Source: Hydractinia symbiolongicarpus
Lineage: Eukaryota; Cnidaria; Hydrozoa; Anthoathecata; Hydractiniidae
Direction of reading: 5' to 3'
Assembly: GCF_029227915.1 (NCBI RefSeq)
Contig: NC_079882.1
Span: forward strand, 12,216,001-12,276,000
Length of the DNA stretch: 60,000 bases
Shown here: positions 8,249 through 16,855 of the stretch, piece by piece
How positions within the stretch are numbered: the first letter of the stretch is position 1
Layout of the letters: every line of letters begins with the position of its first letter
Program-made: the position numbers and the translations under genes
The notes under the pieces: generated by a model
Told to the model about the DNA's origin: nothing
What the model saw: only the letters and a program-made list of their open reading frames with translations
The model's database searches: none

Positions 8249-9421
8249 ATGGATGCTATGCCAGTCGGTGTCGATGTGTCATTGGAAAATTTAGTGGCGT
8301 ATTATCATAGCCTACGACCTAAGTTGAAGTATTTGGAAATATGTATGGTGATTAACAAACGTAATCACAAGTCATTATCTATGAGAAAGTTTCAATCAAT
8401 ATGCACAAGATTGGGCTTACGTCGAACTAGCGATGTTTCTCGCAGTATCCTGGTAGATATTATTAAGAATGAGTTGCAAGTGTCATCTTCAAGTTTCGGT
8501 TACCGGCAAATGACAGAATTGATAGCATTGAAGTTTGACGTGATTGTTGCTAAGGAGACTGTGCGAACTATATTGAAGGAGGTGGATCCGTCAGGAGTAG
8601 AAAAAAGGATTGGAAAAGTGATTACACGACGCATATATGATACCAAAGGTCCTTGTGACATATATCATGGAAATGACAAATTAAAAAGATGGGGATTGCC
8701 AATACACGGTGGTATTGATGGTTTCAGCCGTAAATTACTATGGTTGGTTGTTTCAACAACAAATAATGATCCACTTGTAATCGGAAATTTGTTTTTGCAA
8801 TGCGTGAAGAGATACGGTGTATGTCCGCGTATACTGAGAATGGACCGAGGGACGGAAAACATTTATTGTGCGGATTTACAAGAATTTTTCACTGGTAACA
8901 GCGATAGTTTTAAGTACGGTCGTTCAACGGGAAACCAGAGAATAGAAGCATTTTGGTCTCGCCTCAAGTTGTACAAACTTAATTGGTGGATAAATTATTT
9001 CAAACATCTCACATCAACACTCGTATATGACCCCGAATTACCAACCCATAGAGAAGCCTTATTTCTTTGTTATATTCCCGTTTTACAGAGAGAATTTAAT
9101 GATTTTGTCATCACATGGAATTCAAGAAACGTACGCCAGTCATCAAGCGCACCAGGAGGTCGTCCAGACCTATTGTTTAATATTCCGTCAGCAAGTGGCT
9201 ATTCAAATCAAGGGATGCTTGTGGATAACACTAAAAAATCTGTCGCTGAAAATGTCATGGGAATTGATCATCATCCAGTTTTCAAAAATAAAGATTTGCA
9301 TGATTTATTGATTTGTTATATGGGGATACATCACTTGCAAGAACCCATGGACGCACAACAATCATTGGAAACATATGTGCAATTACTTGAATTCTTAAGG
9401 AATGACGGGTTTATAGTTTAA
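8249..9421 (+). CDS. IS3EU-like transposase, integrase (rve) fold
   Basis: An intact 390-codon ORF starting 82 bases inside the left inverted repeat. The N-terminal 125 residues are probably DNA-binding (two helical blocks, RKFQSICTRLGLRR and FGYRQMTELIALKFDV). The rve/DDE core follows, with D157 (GGIDGFSRK), D199 (RMDRGTEN) and E233 (NQRIEAFWSRL), the catalytic triad for strand cleavage and transfer. The surrounding signature GNDKLKRWGLPIHGGIDG is typical of a large metazoan family annotated as integrase core-domain proteins. The C-terminal third is less characteristic. The HECT gene converges on it with about 360 bases between the stops. No stop or frameshift is seen, so it may encode an active enzyme. 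Confidence 0.85.
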   Translation: MDAMPVGVDVSLENLVAYYHSLRPKLKYLEICMVINKRNHKSLSMRKFQSICTRLGLRRTSDVSRSILVDIIKNELQVSSSSFGYRQMTELIALKFDVIVAKETVRTILKEVDPSGVEKRIGKVITRRIYDTKGPCDIYHGNDKLKRWGLPIHGGIDGFSRKLLWLVVSTTNNDPLVIGNLFLQCVKRYGVCPRILRMDRGTENIYCADLQEFFTGNSDSFKYGRSTGNQRIEAFWSRLKLYKLNWWINYFKHLTSTLVYDPELPTHREALFLCYIPVLQREFNDFVITWNSRNVRQSSSAPGGRPDLLFNIPSASGYSNQGMLVDNTKKSVAENVMGIDHHPVFKNKDLHDLLICYMGIHHLQEPMDAQQSLETYVQLLEFLRNDGFIV

Positions 9422-9779
9422 TAAGCTAAACAAAAAGAAACATTTATATACTAAGTCTCTTTGATGAAACATAACATATCCAAACAAAATATCACATATA
9501 AATCATGAGAATAACAATCAATAAATTTTCCAATATCATAAAAGAGGCGAAATTCGCTCGTTTTCACTGGGAGCACTTTAACAAATTCAAAAAAATTTCA
9601 ATAAAACGTATATGAAGAACTGAGATCTCTTGGGGGTTATAAGGTTAGACTAAAAATTCCTAAAGAATCCTAAAGAGTCCTAAAAAAAGTGATTACCAAA
9701 AAACTTGATAACAAAATTTTCATTTAAAAAAAGACTAAAAACATTTTTTCAATAATATATGATACAAAACACGAATATT
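9422..9779. other. Convergent intergenic region between transposase and HECT stops
   Basis: AT-rich 3' flank of both transposon genes. An AATAAA near 9521 could serve the transposase transcript. No other structure seen. Confidence 0.4.
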
Positions 9780-12129
9780 TTAAACAACACCAAATCCAGT
9801 CCCTCCGAATTTAGCAGCAATCTTCAGATTATACTCAACTTTTTTTGTTGGTAGAGTAGCATTAAGTCCACATGTAGAAATTTTTGTAAAGTTGAAATCA
9901 CAGTTAAAAAAATATCAATGTTTTTATCCAAACCCTTTCTGGGAATTTTATCCATTCCAGTGAATAAAAACAGTATGTCTTTAAGAGATATCTCATCATA
10001 GTTTCCATTAGCAACATCAGCTAAAAACAGCTCACAGTCACAAATGGCATTGGAAATATCACGGTGTAAATTAGAACCAATTTCTTCGACGTTGTGAAAG
10101 CATAGAATAACAAGAAGCTCATCAAGAGTTAAGATCTCTTCATCTGGCAATAAAAAAGCTTTCATAGTGTGACAATTGGATTGTAACATAAATTCTGGAC
10201 ATATACTTTTTAGTCCTTCTCCAAATTGTGATATTGCAGCACGATTTTTCATCACTAAATAACTGATTGAAAAAACTTGCTTGTTCTGTTCGATATCAGG
10301 TACAGGAACAATGTTCAAATCAAGTAGATCTTCATTCTCGCCACTCTCAAGTTTATCCAATTTATACTTGAATTCTGCATCATTTATTGGTGTTATTTTA
10401 TCAGGATATGGCAAATCATACAATGCATTGAAAATGAGCTCAGAGAAACATTCAGGACCTCTTCCAACATGTATAATAGATGCACCTGTTAACTGCCCAA
10501 GCTTGTAATATACTTTTTTTAATACACCATCTGGCATTAATTTGAAACAAATTCCTTTGTCATCTCCGAAAAATACCCCAGGGATAGTGGTAAACCGTCT
10601 CGTTGACAATGAGTAAAATTCGCGCAGCGGTCCACCTGCATCAGCACCGGGTTCACCTGCAAATCTGATAGCTATTTTTTCAGACGAAAGATCAAAATTT
10701 TGACGTAATAATACAGGCCAAAAACGCTGTGAATCTCGTTGTTTGATGATATGCTTTGTGTTTATTTTTGGTAAATTGGTGAAGTAGCTTTCACAGTTTT
10801 GCATAAATGCGATAGAATCAGTTTCTGTTTCTTCAAACTGTGGAGTAGCATTATCAAAATTATCTGTCTCATAATTTTCCATAAAACGATTCACTTCATC
10901 ATCACCAAATGCTGAACTGTTCTCTGTTGATTCTAGTTGAAGAGACAATGAGGGTGAGCCAATTGAATGTCTATATCTCACTGGTTTTTGTGTGTTTCTT
11001 GAAAAATGTCTCAATCTCAAATCACAAAGAGTAGAATTTTCTATGTTTACATCTATGTCAGTTTTGGCAGTATTTGTCACAGCATCTGGATCGGGTGATG
11101 CTAAAAAAGTATCCTCTGTCATAATGTTGTCTGTTTGATCTGCTAGCAAAGTTGCTGTGTAACTTTCATTTTGCTCACAGCGTAGACAGCTACCAATATA
11201 CGTACAAGAACGAACACTGCATATACTTCTGTCAACAAAATTCGATCCTGGTAAGCTGGGTGGCACAGTAATTGTTGAGGTACCTTCTGCCCATGCAGAT
11301 GATATTACTGTTTCTTCTGGTCCAATAATTTCTGTATCTAATTCAAACATGCTTGAATATGACTTATTGCACAAATTTGAAAACTCCAACTTCGCAAATG
11401 ATTTAGGATAGTATAAATATACTTGTATTCCTTTTTTTTTGTCTCTACAACTCAAACCATATGTTTCTATATCAATGAAATCTTGCTCCAGAAAGTGACC
11501 GTTATAATTACCAACAAATGTTTGATCTTTCTGTGGTATATCATAGTGTTTACGTATTTCGTCATGTAGCTCAGGGTATTTTGTAGATTGATTAAATAGT
11601 GTCAAATAACTCTGGTTGTTTTCCATTTTATATTTTGATAACTTATCTTTACACTTCAATTCAACATTAAGTTTGTAGGTTTCCCTTACAGTTATCGGAT
11701 GGTTATGAATATCATATTTCCCAGAGTGGGCTCTTTTCAATATTTTTCTTAGTTCATCTACCTTTTCATGATAGGACTTCTCTTCAACCACAGGGAGTGC
11801 AAATATCAGCCGATATGATAATATATCTCCATACGCCAACCCTAGCTCCACAAGCTTTTGTTGTTCAACTTGAGGAGCCACATTATCGTCAATTTTGTTC
11901 AGGATGAACGAATTCAACAAATACTCCTTTCCTACCTCTGGACTCAAGGAAAGTTTTCACCTAAACAAAACATATAGCTATTATCAAAACTGACTTGTGT
12001 GATGTGAAAGATTTCCTTAGGTCAGTGTGTTTCTTTGCCTACTATCTTCGTAGATTTGCAATAAATAAAGCGAAATAAGCTAGCTAATTGCTTGTTTACC
12101 TTTTCAAAGCTTCCGGCTGCAGCTGCCAT
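9780..12129 (-). CDS. HECT-domain ubiquitin ligase carried by the transposon (one frameshift)
   Basis: HECT E3 ligases accept ubiquitin from an E2 on a catalytic Cys and pass it to a target. The long frame (from about 11947) has an N-terminal region of unknown fold and a short Cys cluster (SVRSCTYIGSCLRC). The HECT N-lobe signature AGEPGADAGGPLREFYSL follows, then the rest of the N-lobe. The long frame ends at 9824 in non-homologous sequence. The C-lobe, with catalytic motif ISTCGLNATLPT and terminal AAKFGGTGFGVV, lies in the next frame and ends at 9780-9782, so a one-base shift in the T7 run at about 9906-9912 separates them. The long frame has no ATG at its start. A plausible first exon encodes MAAAAGSFEK (12129-12100) with donor AAG|GTAAAC, joined in phase to an acceptor near 11929. 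Confidence 0.7.
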
Positions 12130-12258
12130 TTTCTGTGAGTTCTGAGAAGTAACTTTCTAAGAATTCCGTTCTAGTGTTCCAGGGCTCTAATTTGCAGACC
12201 AGAACACTGCGCCCTTGGCCACATGCCGTTGTTTTTCGAAAATCTTCTGCGAGAAGAA

Positions 12259-12535
12259 AAGCGCGGCCGCGTCATTTACCGCCTGTTTTACTTTAAAATT
12301 AACGGCAGAATCAGTGGCAAAAGCGCGGCCGCGTATTTTAGTACCTGTTTTAACTGCCACATTCTGCAGACCAGATTTGAAAACTGGCGGTAAAACTCGC
12401 GGTGAAACACGCGGCCGCTGCTATAAAGACGCGGCCGCGCTTTTTAAAACGCGGCCGCACATAATTTCACGCGGCCGCGTCTTTTACAGTGCGCCTATTT
12501 TAAATGAAAACAAAACGTTGTAATCAGCCACGGTA
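12259..12535 (-). repeat. Right terminal inverted repeat of the IS3EU-like transposon
   Basis: Inverted partner of 7890-8166, with the same outer sequence (CGTTGTAATCAGCCACGGTA at the end) and a similar cluster of GCGGCCGCG boxes. It is followed by the CAAAAAT duplication at 12536-12542. Confidence 0.85.
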
Positions 12536-12709
12536 CAAAAATAGGTTAATATCATGGTTAAACGCTTATTTTCAAACGTATTGTTGAAGTTTTTAACAGC
12601 AATGTTTACCGTCTTATATTAGGCACACTTTCCATACAAATATCACGTGCCTGCGGCGTGTTACAGTCAGATTTCAATAGAAAAAAGTTAGCCCCTATTA
12701 AAGGAGAAT

Positions 12710-12894
12710 ATGGAATTTGATCAATTTTTTGCGAAAAAGACTCGGTCGAGCACCTCACGCACTGATTCTTTTGAAATTAAAAACAATAGAAAATTCAATA
12801 CATTTAAAGCGTACAGAAATGAAGTTGTTTCTCCTTCCGTATTCTTTCCTCCAAGGTTGTACGAATATAGTTGCTTCATGTTTCTTAAAGAAAG
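12710..12894 (+). pseudogene. N-terminal remnant of the Polinton-like ORF (copy B)
   Basis: The ATG at 12710 follows a purine-rich stretch and starts MEFDQFFAKKTRSS. The block EVVSPSVFFPPR is shared with the minus-strand remnant at 7246-7525, where it continues differently. Here the similarity stops after PPR and the frame closes within 60 bases, running into the next gene. It looks like the gene start left after a deletion. Function unknown. Confidence 0.45.
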
Positions 12895-13587
12895 ATGCGA
12901 CAGTTATATATAACCGACATTTCGAACCCCACGATATTTGAGGACTACCTAGGAGAGGACACGAGGATCGCTCTAAAATCCATAAGTATTCGATCTACAT
13001 GGTTGAACCTCTACAGTAACAACGATTTTACTATACGTAAGGTAGGGCCTGATCAGACGGTTACTCGAATGGAAATAATGAATGGGTTGTATCGAGGATT
13101 TAGCGAGTATCGTCAACAGTCAGGCAGGGGATAAGATTAAGCTGTTTGTTCTGAAAAATGAACTCTGCAGGCTCCGTGTTAATGACGGGTACACGGTGGT
13201 GATTTAACGACAACTGTAAGAGGTCTTGGGTCTACCCTATGATCTCAGTAAGAAATACTATATGAAGGGTGACTACGATTTATTTTATTACTTAGGCTTG
13301 TTTGCCCTCAGTTAGATGAGGATGATTGCTTGCTGGATGGTAAAAAATCAAAAATTCTAGCCGTACTTCCAACAAAAGAAAATGCATGTGGAGACATCTT
13401 GACGTGGACTTTTGATACTCCTATATACCTTCTTTTGAAAGGTTCAACGGATCGCCTTGAGTTTATGTTGACGGACGAGTATCACCACGATAAGAACGTT
13501 TCTTTCATGGGTATAACCATGCATATACCACCAAGTGCTCCAGATCATGAGAATAACGAGGGGCATGTATACAGGCTTAAAAGATAG
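12895..13587 (+). pseudogene. Conserved Polinton-like structural-type protein, broken into several frames
   Basis: Protein-like segments on one strand belong to one gene of roughly 220 residues: LYITDISNPTIFEDYLGEDT and SIRSTWLNLYSNNDFT from the ATG at 12895, KLFVLKNELCRLRVNDGYTV (about 13135-13205), LPYDLSKKYYMKGDYD (about 13235-13280), and an end segment (13330-13587) with LAVLPTKENACGDILTWTF and YLLLKGSTDRLEFMLTD. Stops and frame changes interrupt it at about 13134, 13206 and 13314. A beta-rich composition would suit a minor capsid or fibre-like protein, but this is a guess. I recall such proteins beside the next gene in other cnidarian elements. Confidence 0.5.
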
Positions 13588-14085
13588 AAGAGATCGAACA
13601 TTTTCTACGAACTGAAGTAAAGCAGCGAGGAAAACTCAGTAAGAAATTTGGGATGCATGGGACTTGGATCCATTATATGGATCATGGATTACTCGCAGTA
13701 AGCGTGATCACGAGCGGTGTTGGCATTGGGACTATGTTGTCGGGAATCGGAGTTCCCCTAGCCGTGGCCATGAGTGGGATCACCATTGCCGTAGGGTTGG
13801 GACAGACTGCCTTAAAACAAGGTGGGAAGAAGCTGAATTATAAACGCAAAAAGCATGATAGTATAAGATTATTGGCGGAAACGAAATTGAATAGTATTGT
13901 GGACCTTATATCAAGGCGATTGAGAATGGAGTGATAAGAGTGATGCTCAAGGAGCAAATCCGTCTGCGTACTAAAAAGATCGTGGAAACGATCAATGAAC
14001 CATAAAGGCAGCAATTAGTCGCTAAGGGAAGACATGAGGCCAGAGAAGAACTGTTAAAAAAACTTACAGTCTGCTCAAGATGTAA
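13587..14085 (+). pseudogene. Polinton-like membrane-associated protein, frameshifted
   Basis: A hydrophilic start (EIEHFLRTEVKQRGKLSKKF) leads to a long hydrophobic region (LLAVSVITSGVGIGTML... IAVGLGQTAL, 13683-13818) and a basic helix (KHDSIRLLAETKLNSIVDLIS). After about 13915 the frame shifts: AIENGVI and MLKEQIRLRTKKIVETINE are in another frame, and the end (GRHEAREELLKKL) in a third. The layout, two membrane helices followed by a charged helical tail ending in EELLKKL, recurs in Polinton-like elements. No function is established to my knowledge. Confidence 0.5.
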
Positions 14086-14143
14086 GAAATACCTAGATGA
14101 TCCTCCAGCATATGTAACATGATCTAATGTATTGTCAATTACA

Positions 14144-14419
14144 TTAGATGGTACCCACAACCTGACCTGTAATTGCATCAATCATTAGGTCACCTTCATA
14201 TAAAATGGTTTGTTTCTTTTTTGTCTCGAGGCCTCTGATGTACTCATCGAGTATATTCATAGCTATAATATCTGAGCATGGCTTGCAGTATGGACCATCG
14301 GTCTGCGTTCCAATATCTATAAATTTAACCTTATTAATCACAGCGATAAGATCAGCCTTCTTCATAGTAGAGTAGCTACTGATACCAAGCTCTCTGGCTT
14401 CTTTTTTTAAATCGTTCAT
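14144..14419 (-). CDS. Small SAP/Rho-N-like helix-extension-helix protein of the Polinton-like element
   Basis: From the ATG at 14419 the 91-codon frame begins MNDLKKEARELGISSYSTMKKADLIAVI, matching the helix-extended loop-helix pattern of SAP or Rho-N domains, which bind nucleic acid. The region after residue 35 is not recognised but includes two Cys in YCKPCSD, which might bind metal. The longer frame starting at 14446 is less likely, because the conserved part begins at the internal Met and the preceding gene's stop (14422-14424) sits two bases upstream. It appears intact, although its end may have been shortened. Confidence 0.5.
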   Translation of the reverse strand: MNDLKKEARELGISSYSTMKKADLIAVINKVKFIDIGTQTDGPYCKPCSDIIAMNILDEYIRGLETKKKQTILYEGDLMIDAITGQVVGTI

Positions 14420-14421
14420 GT

Positions 14422-15037
14422 TTATTTTGAATGCAACTGCATACAAAATCTATCAAGCTTATTACACTCAGTGAACGATTCCTCTTCATCATATGAATCG
14501 ATAAGGTGTCTGGTCCTGGAAAGTTCAACTGGCCTATACTTGCATTTCTCCAGAAGGACCTGGATGAAATGCTTGGATCCCGCATTCACATTTCTGTCTT
14601 ATAGGTAATGGAAGATCGTAGAAATACGTGTTTATTTTACCCTCCCATTCTTTTATTTTTGTGTTCAGGTATCTACCGTTCTTCACTGATGAGGTCGTGA
14701 ACTCACTACCTTATAATTTCTCTATCCTGGCCAAGATACACTTATGTTTTTCCAGGCATTCAGGATGTTGATGTATGTCAAATGACATTGTAAGCGAAGA
14801 TCCATCGTTATATCTGGATGTACCATTGCTATACACCCCCTTTGGCGTTATGATCAATAGTGACGATATCTTGCTGTCATGTTTATAACCAATGACAAAG
14901 CGCTCATCCTTGCCTTTGTTGGCTTGGATGGGATCGCTTAGTACAATGTTCTCCATTTGAACCTCGTCAATATTAAGCACTCTTGGTTCGCTGTAAAAAG
15001 CCCTTGTCTCTACGGAGTCGTTATAGAGTTTGAACAT
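14422..15037 (-). pseudogene. Conserved Polinton-like protein of unknown function, frameshifted
   Basis: The ATG at 15037 opens a 108-codon frame with recognisable blocks MENIVLSDPIQANKGKDERF, PKGVYSNGTSRYNDGSS and TMSFDIHQHP. Coding continues after its stop in a second frame (GSEFTTSSVKNGRYLNTKIK, TYFYDLPLPIRQKC, 14709-14590) and a third (HFIQVLLEKCKYRPVELSRT, LIDSYDEEESFTECNKLDRF), ending at 14422-14424. The whole would be about 205 residues. I recognise this as a protein common in cnidarian Polinton-type elements, with no known biochemical role. It starts two bases upstream of the SAP-like ORF's leader, so the two were probably co-transcribed. Confidence 0.55.
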
Positions 15038-15189
15038 CCTTTATTATAATAACCAGGGCCCAACTAAGAATTTTTACAAATACACCACCCACCGTTGTAC
15101 GTTATATACATCATATAGTGCTGCCAACACAGCAATTTCCCACATATAACTAGCCTTCTTCCACATATATGTTATTGCGCATGCGCATG

Positions 15190-15305
15190 ATGTCATATAT
15201 AATATGATTATGTGTTAGTATTTAATGTATATATGATTTCATATGATTTTGTGTTGGTGACTTGCATTTATATATCATTTCATATTATTTTGTGTTGGTC
15301 GACGT
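15190..15305. repeat. Short tandem repeat (~41 bp, about 3 copies) beyond the Polinton remnant
   Basis: Copies begin near 15193, 15230 and 15271. They share the core TATATGATTTCATATGATTT followed by TGTGTTGGT. The first copy is shorter and more diverged. It may belong to the element's subterminal region. Confidence 0.7.
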
Positions 15306-16855
15306 CGTCTGCACCAGAACGAACATTTCTCTATCTCTCCAAGTGCAGCCTGGATTCTATTTAAAACTTCAAAAATGCGTGTACTACTCATTTTCGCTTA
15401 ACTTTACTTGAATCCAACTGAGCACAAGAAGCCCGCTTGAATTCACCATCTTTATAATATGACGATGTAGAACGTCACGCATACATTATATTATCGCATA
15501 ATTTGGCCGTTTTCGGCCTACGATTCCAGTATCTTTTTGTCTCGCCGTTCAGTAAAAAAAAAAGAGACAAGTTTGACTACATTGCTACAACCCCTGGGAT
15601 TCGTGTGTCTAAGAAAAGATATAATTACTCGAGTGAAATTACTCACGAACCCGCGGATTTTTTCTACCGCCTAAGAATTACTGAAGAAATAACGGGTCAC
15701 GTACAGGTAGCTTTTAGGATCAGTCTAACTTTCGAGTTTTTCCTGTTCAGTAAGTGGTCTACCAATCTTTTGATTTACTTTTTCCGTTACATTTCTGGGG
15801 TCAGCAGTACTTATATTCTCGTCTGTTTCGTGTTTTAAGTGTTCTTCATAGGAGAGGTCAAAGACTATTGTAGAAGTGACTCCTTGGAGCGTGCGGTATG
15901 ATTTGCCGACTGTTTAGCATTTTTTTCCTAGACACGCTGAGTTTAGGCCTGTCAATATTGCAGGGAAGTTCGCAAAAAAACTAACGTCATGAATATCTTG
16001 AAAAAAATCCTGGCATATTTCTGTCTTTTCAGAACTTCATTTGGCAAGTTTCTTTGAAAAGGAAAACCAAAAAAAATTCCAGCGCGTTTCAAAAACTGTT
16101 TTCTAAAAAATTCCTAGCTTAGAAAAAGTTACTTTTCATCCAATCAAAACAAATAATTACAGCGAATGCGACAACTCTATCGGCCCACAATTTCGCATGG
16201 ATGAAAATCATGCTGTTACATATTTGTTGACAATTGTTGTTAAAATAAAGCGCTATAACGAAAAGTCGCGGTTCTGCAAGCACTTTCTCTTGAAACTTTA
16301 CTACCGATTAATTTACGCTGCTTTCATTTTCGCCAACAAGCTGAACTTGAAATTTAGGTTGGAATTTAAGTAGGAAATTGATGCTATATCAAAGAAAATT
16401 ATAAGCAATAACTTTGTTACTTATTTCATTAAATAAGATTTTTCTGTCATATCAATTTTGTTGTAACGTGACTGTAATTAAATTAGTTTACACGAAACAA
16501 AATAATTAAAAATAGTTAGATATGAAGAAAGGTAACAAAAAATGATATCAGTTTGTGAAGCATTAGTTTTCGACGAAGTTTAACGAACTAAAAAACATCC
16601 TTCCCAAAAGAAAAGGTCTGCAAAGACCTAACTAGAAGATTCCATTGTAGCCAGTGAGCAAAAAGGGAAAAAAAGAAAAAACATTAACAGATGCATTAAT
16701 TTGCTTACAATTAAATCTTTACACAAAAAGTCATTTCACAGATACTAGACTAAAAGATATTTTCGAAAGTTTCTACGACCAAAATTTCTGAGCACGTCGT
16801 CAACAAGAATGGGTTAAAAAATAACACTAACAACACTATATAGATATACTAACAT
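15306..16855. other. Intergenic region upstream of the SAFB-like 3' end
   Basis: AT-rich sequence with no recognisable gene. A 111-codon open frame at 15503-15838 has no ATG at its start and no family features, so I do not call it. The right end of the Polinton-like block could not be fixed within 15040-15500, because no matching terminal repeat is in the window. Confidence 0.5.

Larger units (their letters stand above)
7890..12535. mobile_element. IS3EU-like DNA transposon with DDE transposase and HECT gene
   Basis: A complete 4,646-bp element. Both ends carry imperfect terminal inverted repeats of about 277 bp (7890-8166 and 12259-12535), starting TACCGTGGCTGATTACAACG. They are flanked by the direct repeat CAAAAAT (7883-7889 and 12536-12542), consistent with a target-site duplication of 6-7 bp. 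Inside are a plus-strand rve/DDE transposase and a minus-strand HECT gene, arranged tail-to-tail with their starts next to the repeats. The transposase resembles the eukaryotic IS3-related group (IS3EU). That assignment is from memory of the protein family and is less certain than the element's boundaries. The intact transposase and clean ends suggest a fairly recent insertion. Confidence 0.85.

Noticed and set aside
15503-15838. 111-codon open frame
   Set aside because: It has no ATG at its start, low-complexity aromatic and basic content and no family signature; it is better read as chance in AT-rich DNA.
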